Source: an uncultured Aquimarina sp.
GTDB taxonomy: Bacteria > Bacteroidota > Bacteroidia > Flavobacteriales > Flavobacteriaceae
Direction: 5' to 3'
Length of the DNA stretch: 64,000 bases
NCBI GenBank assembly: GCA_947498455.1
Contig: CANMKK010000003.1
Coordinates: 62,001-126,000 of the forward strand
Shown: positions 8,859-18,286 of the stretch, piece after piece
Numbering within the stretch: the first letter of the stretch is position 1
How the letters are laid out: each line of letters opens with the position of its first letter
Notes under the pieces: model-generated
The model's input: the letters and a program-made list of their open reading frames with translations, nothing else
Told to the model about the DNA's origin: nothing
The model's database searches: none
Program-made: the position numbers and the translations under genes

Positions 8859-9854
8859 CTATTCGAGAGGAGATGCTAGCTCGTCTATTTGATTTAAATG
8901 ATTTGTAATTACGTCGGCAATTAATTCTCTCCCATGATTATTCCAATGTCTATCATATATTAGTGTAGTAGAACGTTTGGATGCCTCAAATTGTTTCGAA
9001 AAATCAATATATCTATAATCGTTCGCTTCAAGATATTCTAGGAAAATTTGACTTGTTGTACTGGCATCCAATAGTAGCGTATATCTCTTTTTGTCATACC
9101 CGTATTTCATAATCAAACTTTCAAAATTCTCTAGATAGATTTTTTCTTTTTTTTGCCTGATTCTTTGGATTTCAGCATTACTAATGGGGTTGACTTCCCG
9201 TTTTTGTTTAAGTAAATTTGTTAGTTTATATACTAACTTTTGAGGTGGATCCAGAATGCCGATACTTTTACAATAAACTAATAATTTACTTTTTTTAAGT
9301 AGTTTGTTTAAAGGAGACTCTAATGCTAACCTTTCTGTAATTACTTTGTATTCGGGTCGAGTAAGATCATTCGAAAATTTTATACCTAAAATAACATGAT
9401 CTATTAAATCAAATTGGTTTTTATAAGCATGGATTAAATGTAGTTGATCTGCAAAATCATAACCTGCATAACCATATTCATATACTTCGATCTCTGGAAG
9501 TACGTTTTCTATTTTTTTTCCAATAGAGTTATAATAATTTTGATGAAAACCTTCTATAAAAGAATCTCCGACCAGAGCAACCTCTTTTTTGTCTTTTGTT
9601 GGAGTAAAATCTCGATAAGAATTAAATCCTGATTTGTTTATATGATATTCCGAAAAATTCTGACGACGATTTCCTGTTACAGAAAAACCATTTTGATTTG
9701 GAGCCCATTTTTCAACTTTATTGTTATCTAAGAAGCGGGTAGGAGTATCCTTGCTTAGATGAAAAACGCGAACAAATACTTCAAGCGATAAAAGAATCAA
9801 AAAAAAATATAAAATGTTTTTGAGAATAAGTTTTTTCATATCGTGAATCATCAT
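8859..9854 (-). CDS. SGNH/GDSL hydrolase-fold protein paired with MBOAT acyltransferase
   Basis: The 331-aa protein has an N-terminal membrane anchor (residues about 8-30), then VALVGDSFIEG (GDS serine S98) as SGNH block I. Near the C-terminus YDRHWNNHG supplies the Asp-x-x-His pair of block V. Such proteins work with MBOAT proteins in O-acetylating secreted polysaccharides, like AlgJ/AlgX with AlgI. The start lies 8 bp after the MBOAT stop, so the two are one operon. The start could also be the Met at residue 6 (MKKLILKN), which gives a cleaner signal anchor. Confidence 0.82.
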   Translation of the reverse strand: MMIHDMKKLILKNILYFFLILLSLEVFVRVFHLSKDTPTRFLDNNKVEKWAPNQNGFSVTGNRRQNFSEYHINKSGFNSYRDFTPTKDKKEVALVGDSFIEGFHQNYYNSIGKKIENVLPEIEVYEYGYAGYDFADQLHLIHAYKNQFDLIDHVILGIKFSNDLTRPEYKVITERLALESPLNKLLKKSKLLVYCKSIGILDPPQKLVYKLTNLLKQKREVNPISNAEIQRIRQKKEKIYLENFESLIMKYGYDKKRYTLLLDASTTSQIFLEYLEANDYRYIDFSKQFEASKRSTTLIYDRHWNNHGRELIADVITNHLNQIDELASPLE

Positions 9855-9862
9855 CTTTTTTT

Positions 9863-11314
9863 TTAAAATTGAAAATAAATAAAAGACCTGTCTATATTGT
9901 CGTCAAAGAACAGTAACATCCCTAGAATTACTATAGTGTATACTATAAATCGAGTAACTCTTGATTTGAATTTGAAAGGAGACCTTTCATCTCTTCGTAT
10001 TCTAAATTCATATATAGTAAATATTGTTAACAATATAAAATAATCTATCATACGATACCCTAGAGGATGTTCGTAAGTTTCAAACCTAAAATTAGAGCAT
10101 ATTTGTTTTATAAAACCAAAAGCATCGGTAATGGATTCTGACCTAAAAAAGATTCTGGAAAAGGTGATTAATGAAAATGTGCATAAGATTTGAAGGATTT
10201 CTGTTATTGAAGGAAACCATTTATTTTCAGCTACCGTAGTGTTCATATATATACGATTCCTACCCATTAAAAATACAGGAATATATAGAGCAGCATGAAT
10301 TGCTCCCCAAGCAATGAAGGTCCAGTTGGCTCCATGCCAAAAACCACTTACTAAAAAAATGATGATGATATTTCTCACCGATTTTAATTTGCTAACTCTA
10401 CTACCTCCAAGAGGAATATATACATAGTGACGAAACCAGGTAGAAAGCGATATATGCCAACGCTGCCAGTACTCAGCGACATTTCTTGAAAAGTTAGGAA
10501 ACTTAAAATTAGACATCAATTCTATTCCAAATAATTTGGCAGTACCAATAGCAATATCAGAATAACCACTAAAATCGCCATACACCTGAAAACTAAATAG
10601 TGAAACTCCCAGAATTAATGTAGATGCAGGATATTCACTATAATTGGCAAAAATATCATCAACTATAGGTGCAATGGAATCAGCAATGACTACTTTCTTA
10701 AATAAACCCCAGACAATTAATTTTACCCCTGCCGTGCATTGAGCATAATTGAACACTTTTTTGGCTGAAATCTGGGATAATAGGTTAGAAGCCCTCTCAA
10801 TAGGACCTGCTACCAATTGAGGGAAAAAACTAACAAATGTGGCAAATGAAATAAAATCCTTTGTAGGTGTAAGTCTTTTATAATAGATGTCCAATGAATA
10901 GGACATGGTTTGGAATGTGTAAAAAGAAATACCAACAGGGAGTATAATTTGTAGTGTCCATGAATTGCCTATTTCATATCCAGTAAGACTTATAAAATCT
11001 ATCCAAGAATCAATAAAGAAATTATAGTACTTAAAAAAGCCTAATAATCCTATATTAAATATAATACTGATCCATAGCCATTTCTTTTTTTCTTTAGTAG
11101 TATCAGATGTATAAATATATTGACCTACGAAATAATCAACAACCGTACTGGCTATTATAAGAAAAAGAAAACGCCAATCCCATAGGCCATAAAAAAAGTA
11201 GCTAGCTACTAAAATGAAGGTATTTTGATGATTGGTCTTTTTAGTAAAGAAAAGCCAGTATGCTAAAAATACTATTGGCAGAAATATGAAAAAATCTAAA
11301 GAATTGAATGCCAT
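9863..11314 (-). CDS. MBOAT family O-acyltransferase (AlgI/DltB-like)
   Basis: The 483-aa multi-pass membrane protein carries the family's conserved stretch YGDFSGYSDIAIG (about 245), then EYWQRWHISLSTWFRHYVYIP (about 281-301, one continuous block), PLGGSR, and GFWHGANW with the catalytic-type histidine H327. MBOAT proteins pass acyl groups from a cytoplasmic donor to a periplasmic carrier or sugar. With the SGNH partner immediately downstream, the likely role is O-acetylation of an exported polysaccharide. The exopolysaccharide genes start on the other strand about 680 bp away. Confidence 0.93.
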   Translation of the reverse strand: MAFNSLDFFIFLPIVFLAYWLFFTKKTNHQNTFILVASYFFYGLWDWRFLFLIIASTVVDYFVGQYIYTSDTTKEKKKWLWISIIFNIGLLGFFKYYNFFIDSWIDFISLTGYEIGNSWTLQIILPVGISFYTFQTMSYSLDIYYKRLTPTKDFISFATFVSFFPQLVAGPIERASNLLSQISAKKVFNYAQCTAGVKLIVWGLFKKVVIADSIAPIVDDIFANYSEYPASTLILGVSLFSFQVYGDFSGYSDIAIGTAKLFGIELMSNFKFPNFSRNVAEYWQRWHISLSTWFRHYVYIPLGGSRVSKLKSVRNIIIIFLVSGFWHGANWTFIAWGAIHAALYIPVFLMGRNRIYMNTTVAENKWFPSITEILQILCTFSLITFSRIFFRSESITDAFGFIKQICSNFRFETYEHPLGYRMIDYFILLTIFTIYEFRIRRDERSPFKFKSRVTRFIVYTIVILGMLLFFDDNIDRSFIYFQF

Positions 11315-11487
11315 GAAAGAACCATTATTATAAAATCTGGGGAGGTTATTAATTGTGAGCTATTTAATTTACTATTCAATAGTTTGTTGAAGTCTGTAAA
11401 TTTTAGGTAATTAATTAAATAAATCAAGAATTATTTAGTTTTTTTCCGTTTTACTTGGGTAAGGTTTATTGCGTATTTAAAATTTAG

Positions 11488-11500
11488 GGGGTAAAACCCC
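11488..11500. promoter_or_regulatory. GGGGT-N3-ACCCC dyad
   Basis: A perfect 5-3-5 inverted repeat made of G and C runs in very AT-rich DNA, 174 bp upstream of the MBOAT start. Similar dyads occur at 45722-45736 and 55725-55747. Candidate operator. Confidence 0.4.
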
Positions 11501-11589
11501 AAAGAACCATAAATTATTAACTTTAAAATTATGTAAATTTACCTCAAGTAATTTTCAGAATGAAACAAGTGTTAAAATAATAAGAAATA

Positions 11590-11646
11590 TTTTGTTAAAA
11601 AAATGTTATGTTTTGTTAAAAAAAGTGAATTTTGCCCTTCACTTTT
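11590..11646. promoter_or_regulatory. 21-bp spaced direct repeats plus hairpin
   Basis: TTTTGTTAAAAAAA occurs exactly at 11590-11603 and 11611-11624. The second copy runs into the hairpin whose arms are AAAAGTGAA (11621-11629) and TTCACTTTT (11638-11646). The 21-bp period places both repeats on the same DNA face. Role unproven. Confidence 0.4.
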
Positions 11647-11990
11647 GTGTTATTTTTGCCTTTTTAACGTGTTATTACATAAGTTTTTACGATGTTTATA
11701 TAGTACTTTTCTTACGGTAATACCGTTATTAATGTGTTTATTTGAAAAAACTTATGTTGTTGAACGCTTTTTTTAAGTATTCTGTCTAAAAAAATGAAAA
11801 TTAAGATGATATTAAAATTAACTGAAGTATTTTAGCGTTGGTTAAAACAAATTAAGAGTAAATACAATTTTGGAAGTGCTACCCCCTTCTTCCTCATATT
11901 TAATTAGATAACATGAAAAAGAAATGTAGATAATACAACATTTGTTGTAATGTCTTAGGAAAGTTATTGTTCATTTTTAATGGGAAAGAT

Positions 11991-13124
11991 ATGAATGCTA
12001 TTGAATCCAAACGGATATGGTTATCCTCACCTCACATGGGAGGAACAGAACAAAATTATGTGCAACACGCATTTGATACGAATTGGGTTGCACCTTTAGG
12101 GCCTAATGTAAATGGTTTTGAAAAAGATATAGAAGGATATTTAGATGAAGGGGTTCATGTTGCAGCCCTGAGTTCAGGTACAGCTTCATTACATTTAGGT
12201 TTAAAATTATTAGGAGTCACAAGAGATGACGAAGTGTTATGCCAGAGTATGACTTTTTCAGCTTCAGCAAATCCTATTGTATACCTAGGAGCTACACCTA
12301 TATTTGTGGATAGTGAAGCTCAAACATGGAATATGTGCCCTAATCAATTAGAGATTGCTATAAAAGATAGGCTGTCTAAGGGTAAGAAACCAAAGGCTAT
12401 AATTGCTGTGCACTTGTATGGTATGCCGTATAATGTGGATGCCATTCATAAAATAGCCTCAGCATATAAAATCCCTGTATTGGAAGATAGTGCTGAAGCA
12501 TTAGGTAGTAGATATCATAATATAAATTGCGGTACATTTGGAGAGATAGCAATTCTTTCTTTTAATGGAAACAAAATTATAACAACTTCAGGAGGAGGAG
12601 CTTTGGTTTCCAAATCGAAATCATTTAAGGAAAAAGCAATTTTTCTTGCTACTCAGGCTAGAAATGATGCACCTCATTACGAGCATACAGAAATAGGGCA
12701 TAACTATAGAATGAGCAATATTATTGCCGGGATTGGAAGAGGCCAGATGGAAGTACTCGATGCTCACGTGGGTAATAGACGAGCGAACTTTGATTTTTAC
12801 AAAAAAAACTTAGGAGATTCCTCTGAAATTAAACTTCTAGAAGAACCAGAAGGTTATCATTCTAATAGATGGTTAACTTGTATTGAAACGACCTCATATA
12901 ATTTAAGAGAGGATATAAGATTGGCTTTAGCAAATGAAAATATTGAATCAAGACCTTTATGGAAGCCTATGCACAGACAACCTGTTTTTGCAGAATGTGA
13001 TGCTTATCTTAATGGAATTTCAGATGACTTATTTGATAGAGGACTTTGTTTACCTAGTGGATCCAATTTGGAAGAAGAAGATTTGTTTAGAATTGTATCG
13101 GTAATTAAAAACATATTGAGATGA
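11991..13124 (+). CDS. DegT/DnrJ/EryC1-family PLP sugar aminotransferase
   Basis: The start chosen gives MNAIESKRIWLSSPHMGG (377 aa); a Met eight codons upstream is also possible, but homologues begin near KRIWLSSPHMGG. PLP features are SSGTASLHLGL, EDSAEALGS and SFNGNKIITTSGGG, where the lysine (K195) forms the Schiff base. Best fit is a UDP-4-keto-6-deoxy-sugar aminotransferase of the PglE type. Its stop overlaps the next gene's start (ATGA); that gene is a PglF-like 4,6-dehydratase, which would make its substrate. Together they should produce a UDP-4-amino-4,6-dideoxy sugar for the envelope polysaccharide. Confidence 0.9.
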   Translation: MNAIESKRIWLSSPHMGGTEQNYVQHAFDTNWVAPLGPNVNGFEKDIEGYLDEGVHVAALSSGTASLHLGLKLLGVTRDDEVLCQSMTFSASANPIVYLGATPIFVDSEAQTWNMCPNQLEIAIKDRLSKGKKPKAIIAVHLYGMPYNVDAIHKIASAYKIPVLEDSAEALGSRYHNINCGTFGEIAILSFNGNKIITTSGGGALVSKSKSFKEKAIFLATQARNDAPHYEHTEIGHNYRMSNIIAGIGRGQMEVLDAHVGNRRANFDFYKKNLGDSSEIKLLEEPEGYHSNRWLTCIETTSYNLREDIRLALANENIESRPLWKPMHRQPVFAECDAYLNGISDDLFDRGLCLPSGSNLEEEDLFRIVSVIKNILR

Positions 13125-15049
13125 TAAAGGAGTATATAATTAATAATTCCCATAAACACGCTTCTAAGTGGCTTGTTTTATCTATTGATATAGCAATTAC
13201 TATATTTAATTTCTTCTTAGCATATGTAATAAGGTTTGGAATTACGTTAAATGTAGATATAGTAAATTTAGTATATCAACTTCCGTTTATAGTGATATTG
13301 TCTGCTATTAGTTTTTTAATTATAGGTTCGCATAAAGGGGTAGTTAGGCATACAGGGATGAGAGATGCTTATAATCTATTTCTAGCCGTTACTGTAATTA
13401 TATCACTAAGCGGTGTATTAATGGTTTCTAGTAGATTATCATTGATCCCAGATTTGCTTAATATTCCAGTATCTATTATATGTATTCATTATTTACTGAA
13501 TATAATTACCTTAACAACAAGTCGCTTAATTTTTAAGTATTGTTATCATTATATAAAATCTAAATTAGGAGACTCTTCTAGAGTTTTAATTTATGGAGCA
13601 GGTGATTCTGGTTTGATTACACTTGCGGCAATAACAAATGATTCTAATAAATCAGTTGCGGTTATAGGTTTTATTGATGATAACCATCAAAAATTTGGTA
13701 AAACAATAAATGGAATAAAGGTATTTAACTCTAAAAGTTTAAATCAAGAGTTTATACAAAAAAACAATATCAATGAGATCATTGTATCGATACCGCATAT
13801 CGAGAAAAAACGATTGTCAGATATCTCTGATAATTTACTTAAGTTATCAGTTAAAGTTAAAATTATACCAGCGGTTAGCGATTGGATTGATGGGAAATTA
13901 AATGTTTCGCAAATAAAACAAATACAGATTGAAGATCTATTGGATAGAGCACCTATTGCTCTCGAGAATGAAAAAATAAAGCAAGAGTTACAAGATAAGG
14001 TTATAATGATTACTGGTGCAGCCGGATCTATTGGTAGTGAGATTGTTAGACAAGCCTCTTTCTACAATTATAGTCATTTGGTATTAGTGGATCAAGCAGA
14101 ATCTCCGTTATACGATTTACAACAGGAGCTGTTGAGCAAAGGGGTAAGTAATTTTACACCTATTGTTGCTGATATTAGAGATCATCAACGAGTTGAGACT
14201 ATTTTCGAGAAATTTCGACCGAATATGGTATTTCATGCAGCTGCATATAAGCATGTACCATTAATGGAGAATAATCCTTGCGAAGCTATTAAAATTAATG
14301 TACTTGGAACCCGAAAGTTAGCCGATTTATCCTCTAAATATGGGGTAGATAAATTTGTTTTTGTTTCTACTGACAAAGCTGTAAATCCTACAAATGTAAT
14401 GGGTGCAACAAAGAGAGTTGCAGAAATGTATATAAAGTGTTTGCATAAAACAAGTAAAACTAAATTCATCACTACTAGGTTTGGAAATGTTCTTGGTTCT
14501 AACGGATCTGTTATTCCGTTGTTTAAAAAGCAAATAGAAAAAGGAGGCCCAATTACTGTAACACATAAGGATGTTACTCGTTTTTTTATGACAATTCCTG
14601 AAGCCTCACAATTAGTGATCGAAGCAGGTACAATGGGGAATGGGGGAGAAATCTTTATTTTTGATATGGGAGAGTCAGTTAAAATATTTGATCTGGCAAA
14701 GAAAATGATTCGATTATCTGGTTTGCACTATCCTAATGATATAGATATTGAAATTTCTGGATTAAGACCAGGAGAGAAGTTATATGAAGAATTACTGGCA
14801 GATACAGAAAATACACTTCCTACATATCATAAGAAAATAATGATAAGTAAATTTGACGATGCCGATTGTCCTTTGGTGATGGATAAGATTGATGACCTAT
14901 GCATTATGAACTTATTAAATCAAGATGATCAGATTGTTGGAAAATTAAAAGAAATTGTGCCAGAATTTATATCAAATAATTCTACCTTTGAGAGTATTGA
15001 TAGAAAAAACAAAAAAATTAATATAAGAGGACGTGCTATTTTAGTTTAA
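13121..15049 (+). CDS. CapD/PglF-type membrane nucleoside-diphosphate-sugar 4,6-dehydratase
   Basis: The 642-aa protein has four N-terminal membrane helices (about 18-135), a first Rossmann/CoA-binding-like domain (about 150-260, GAGDSG), and an SDR domain starting ITGAAGSIGSEIV (about 296). The active region reads STDKAVNPTNVMGATKR (about 415-431), where Met replaces the usual Tyr of the SDR YxxxK motif, as in the FlaA1/PglF/WbpM group. Likely reaction: UDP-GlcNAc to UDP-4-keto-6-deoxy-GlcNAc at the inner membrane. It overlaps the aminotransferase stop by 4 bp. Confidence 0.93.
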   Translation: MIKEYIINNSHKHASKWLVLSIDIAITIFNFFLAYVIRFGITLNVDIVNLVYQLPFIVILSAISFLIIGSHKGVVRHTGMRDAYNLFLAVTVIISLSGVLMVSSRLSLIPDLLNIPVSIICIHYLLNIITLTTSRLIFKYCYHYIKSKLGDSSRVLIYGAGDSGLITLAAITNDSNKSVAVIGFIDDNHQKFGKTINGIKVFNSKSLNQEFIQKNNINEIIVSIPHIEKKRLSDISDNLLKLSVKVKIIPAVSDWIDGKLNVSQIKQIQIEDLLDRAPIALENEKIKQELQDKVIMITGAAGSIGSEIVRQASFYNYSHLVLVDQAESPLYDLQQELLSKGVSNFTPIVADIRDHQRVETIFEKFRPNMVFHAAAYKHVPLMENNPCEAIKINVLGTRKLADLSSKYGVDKFVFVSTDKAVNPTNVMGATKRVAEMYIKCLHKTSKTKFITTRFGNVLGSNGSVIPLFKKQIEKGGPITVTHKDVTRFFMTIPEASQLVIEAGTMGNGGEIFIFDMGESVKIFDLAKKMIRLSGLHYPNDIDIEISGLRPGEKLYEELLADTENTLPTYHKKIMISKFDDADCPLVMDKIDDLCIMNLLNQDDQIVGKLKEIVPEFISNNSTFESIDRKNKKINIRGRAILV

Positions 15050-15140
15050 TTTTTTAAATACATAGAATGGTAAAAAACGTAAATATTATTTTATTTTTGT
15101 TTTTAATTTTTGGAATATACTAAGATAAAGCATTTATTAT

Positions 15141-15923
15141 ATGCATTCAAACAAATTATTACTCTTGCTAGCACTTTCGATAGGTGTTTTTTCTTGCAAG
15201 ACACCTACTGATATTATTTATTTTCAGGATACAGAAAACTTAGAAGAAATTGCCGCAACCAGTTCATTTACACCTGTTTTTAAAGTAGATGATATGGTAG
15301 GTATTTTAGTTTCTGCTACAGATATGGACGCCGCAAGACCATTTAACCTTATGCAGGGAGCATCTTCATCTGGGGATTCATCAAGTGATTCATCAGGATC
15401 TGGTATTTCGGAACCGACTTATTTAATAGGGGAAGATGGAACCATAGATTTTCCGGTATTAGGTAAATTGAAAATATCAGGGCTTACCCGATTACAGGTC
15501 AAGTCGTTGATAAAAGAGAAATTAAAGATATATATAAAAGATCCTATTATAAATGTGAGACTTAAAAACTTTAAAATAACCGTTATTGGAGAGGTAAATA
15601 GTCCAGGTTCTTATATGATCCCAAATGAGAGAATTACTATTATAGAAGCTTTGGGATTGGCAGGAGATATGACAATAATGGGGAGAAGAACAAATATGAT
15701 GGTGATTAGAGAAAATGAAGGTGTTAATACATATCATAAAGTTGATCTCACTTCTAAAGCAATTTTCGAATCCCCGGTTTATTATTTAGCCCAAAACGAT
15801 GTTCTTTATGTAGAGCCTAATGATACCAGAGCAAAGAGCTCGAAGAAAAATCCTAATATACTTGGTATAGCAATTAGTATTATCGGAGTAGGATTGTCTG
15901 TTTTGTCTATTATTCTTAGATAA
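15141..15923 (+). CDS. polysaccharide export outer-membrane lipoprotein (Wza/BexD-like)
   Basis: The 260-aa protein starts with a signal peptide ending VFSC (lipobox C19). It has the Poly_export domain (about 40-120, including DGTIDFPVLGKLKISGLT) and one SLBB domain (about 125-215, VIGEVNSPGSYMIPNERITI). A C-terminal membrane-spanning segment (about 240-258, NILGIAISIIGVGLSVLSII) is typical of Bacteroidota Wza homologues. It is the predicted outer-membrane exit channel for the polysaccharide and works with the Wzc-type protein encoded 8 bp downstream. A 44-residue serine-rich insertion (SSSGDSSSDSSGSG) lies around residues 75-90. Confidence 0.93.
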   Translation: MHSNKLLLLLALSIGVFSCKTPTDIIYFQDTENLEEIAATSSFTPVFKVDDMVGILVSATDMDAARPFNLMQGASSSGDSSSDSSGSGISEPTYLIGEDGTIDFPVLGKLKISGLTRLQVKSLIKEKLKIYIKDPIINVRLKNFKITVIGEVNSPGSYMIPNERITIIEALGLAGDMTIMGRRTNMMVIRENEGVNTYHKVDLTSKAIFESPVYYLAQNDVLYVEPNDTRAKSSKKNPNILGIAISIIGVGLSVLSIILR

Positions 15924-15931
15924 GTTCGTGT

Positions 15932-18286
15932 ATGATTTCTGATAATAATTCACCTATTAATTCTGGAAACGCTGCAGGTTCTGGATTTAATTTTGATATC
16001 AAAAAAATGATATCCAGATATGTAGGACTGTGGTATTGGTTTGCTATAAGTGTTGCCGTATTAGGAACATTGGCTTATGTGTATATTAGATATACAATTC
16101 CTCAATATAATATCTCTGCAACTATTATGGTGTCTCAAGAACAAAATATTAGTGAATCAGGACTTTCTGCATTTAAGGATCTTGGGTTGTTAGATGATAC
16201 TCAAAATAAGATTGAAAATGAAATTCAGATTATAAAATCCAGAACATTAATTACCAATGTCGTAAAAGATTTGAGATTGAATGTTCAGTATTTTGCAAAA
16301 GGCAGAATATTAGAAATAGAGAATTATCCTAAATCTATAATAGAAATTAACTTTTTATCTGCGGATTCTATAATTCATAATAAGTCAAAAACATTTCGTG
16401 TTTTAGTTAATTCAGAGACGTCATTTTCTTTAGTAGATAACGAAGGAAAAAAAATAAGTGATCATTCTTTTGGCAAAACGATGAATACTAGTATAGGAGA
16501 TGTTGTTATTACTCCTAACATAGAAAATATTGCGGATCAATCTGGAAAAATTATTAGTATTAGGATAAGCCCTATAAAAAGTATTGTACAAGGTTATAGA
16601 AATAGATTAAGTGTTTTAGCCTCTGGTAAGGGGTCTTCGATAGTTAGACTTTCGTTGAATGATCCGGTTAGAGAAAAAGCAAAGGATTTTATTAATAACC
16701 TTATAAAGGAATATAATAGGGCATCGATACAGAGTGAAAAAGATATTTCTGCCAGAACAGCTGATTTTATTAATAAAAGATTGGCAGATTTGTCTGGAGA
16801 TTTATCTGCTGTAGATGATCAAGCTGCAGGTTATAAGTCTAAATTTGGTTTAACTAATGATGTAGAGGCGCAAACACAAAGAGTAGCAGATATTGATTCT
16901 AGAAATGTTCAAGAAATTAATCAATTAGAGACGCAACTTAGAAAAATAGAATCAACAAGAAGATTTGTTATGAGTCAAGATGGTAAATATGACATATTGC
17001 CATCTAGTTTAGGGTTTGAAGGTACATCTATTAATAGTATAGTAGCTAGATATAATGGTTTAATTGGGAGAAGAAAGAAATTATTAAAGTCTTCTAGTGA
17101 ACAAAACCCTGTTGTTGTTAATATTGATGAAGAGATTGGAGCATTACGCCAAGAATTAATAAGTAGTTTAAATAGTGTAAAAAATTCCATTAGTATTAGT
17201 CTTAATAGTTTACGTACACAAGATAAATATTTTAGTGGTAAACTGTATAATGCACCGCTAAGACAGAAAGAGTTAGCGGCGATCGGAAGAGAGCAGGGGA
17301 TAAAAGAACAGATATACCTGTATCTATTACAGAAGCGTGAGGAAGCGGAAATTACAAGTAATATTACTTTGTCTAACGTTAGAGTAATTGATCCAGCGAC
17401 CACTTTAGGCTCTTATCCAGTTTCTCCTAATAAGAAAATGATATACTTTGCAGCCATATTTTTTGGTATTGTAATACCTTTTATGACTATATATTTATTG
17501 GACTTATTTAATACCAGAATTAATTCAAGAGAAGATCTAGAAAAGGTATTATCTATACCTATTCTTGGCGCTATACCAAAAACGAAGATGAAGAATAGTA
17601 AGGTGATTGTTTCAAGAAATAATCGATCTGCAGTTGCAGAAGCCTTTAGGATATTAAGAACCAATCTAGACTTTTTAATGGCTGGATCTAATAAAAAATC
17701 CGGTAAAATTATTTTTGTTACCTCTACAATTTCGGGAGAGGGTAAAACGTTGGTTTCATCGAATCTAGCTAAAACATTGGCGATATCAGAAAAAAAAGTG
17801 GCTTATGTAGGAATGGATTTTAGAGATCCGAAATTTCATAATTTTATTGAGTTACCAAAAGGAAAAGATACCGTTGGGTACACAAATTTTATTATGAATA
17901 AAGAATTATCTCCAGAGGATATTATCTATGATCAGAAAGGTGAAGACCCTTTATACATCGTACCTTCGGGTGTAATTCCTCCTAATCCTGCTGAACTTCT
18001 TATGAATGATAGGGTAAAGGAAATGTTCGATTATTTAGAATCTAATTTTGATTACATTGTTGTAGATACTGCACCTGTAAGCTTAGTTACAGATACTTTA
18101 TTAATTGCGCATTATGCAGATCTAAGTATATATATCGTAAGAGAAAATTATTCAGATAAAAGAATTTTACCAATACCAGAAAAATTTTACAAGGAAAAGC
18201 GCTTACCTAATATGGCAGTTTTATTAAATGCAGCAGGAAAAAATGCGGGTTATGGATACGGGTATGGTTATGGAGTCATGAACTAA
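15932..18286 (+). CDS. Wzc-type chain-length regulator with cytoplasmic tyrosine kinase domain
   Basis: The 784-aa protein has a Wzz domain with membrane helices at about 34-53 and 501-525 enclosing a coiled-coil periplasmic region. The BY-kinase domain follows, with Walker A TSTISGEGKT (about 597-606), Walker A' YVGMDFRDPK and Walker B YIVVDTAPV. The C-terminus is a tyrosine-rich tail, GYGYGYGYGVMN, the autophosphorylation cluster. It controls polysaccharide length and export with the Wza-type protein upstream. Its stop codon overlaps that of the convergent phosphatase gene, a likely antagonist. Confidence 0.95.
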   Translation: MISDNNSPINSGNAAGSGFNFDIKKMISRYVGLWYWFAISVAVLGTLAYVYIRYTIPQYNISATIMVSQEQNISESGLSAFKDLGLLDDTQNKIENEIQIIKSRTLITNVVKDLRLNVQYFAKGRILEIENYPKSIIEINFLSADSIIHNKSKTFRVLVNSETSFSLVDNEGKKISDHSFGKTMNTSIGDVVITPNIENIADQSGKIISIRISPIKSIVQGYRNRLSVLASGKGSSIVRLSLNDPVREKAKDFINNLIKEYNRASIQSEKDISARTADFINKRLADLSGDLSAVDDQAAGYKSKFGLTNDVEAQTQRVADIDSRNVQEINQLETQLRKIESTRRFVMSQDGKYDILPSSLGFEGTSINSIVARYNGLIGRRKKLLKSSSEQNPVVVNIDEEIGALRQELISSLNSVKNSISISLNSLRTQDKYFSGKLYNAPLRQKELAAIGREQGIKEQIYLYLLQKREEAEITSNITLSNVRVIDPATTLGSYPVSPNKKMIYFAAIFFGIVIPFMTIYLLDLFNTRINSREDLEKVLSIPILGAIPKTKMKNSKVIVSRNNRSAVAEAFRILRTNLDFLMAGSNKKSGKIIFVTSTISGEGKTLVSSNLAKTLAISEKKVAYVGMDFRDPKFHNFIELPKGKDTVGYTNFIMNKELSPEDIIYDQKGEDPLYIVPSGVIPPNPAELLMNDRVKEMFDYLESNFDYIVVDTAPVSLVTDTLLIAHYADLSIYIVRENYSDKRILPIPEKFYKEKRLPNMAVLLNAAGKNAGYGYGYGYGVMN

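Larger units (their letters stand above)
11315..11990. other. divergent intergenic region upstream of polysaccharide genes
   Basis: There is no gene. It holds a GGGGT-AAA-ACCCC dyad (11488-11500), two exact 14-bp copies of TTTTGTTAAAAAAA starting 21 bp apart (11590 and 11611), and a 9-bp hairpin with arms AAAAGTGAA and TTCACTTTT (11621-11646). It is probably the control region for both the MBOAT operon and the export genes (inference). Confidence 0.5.
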
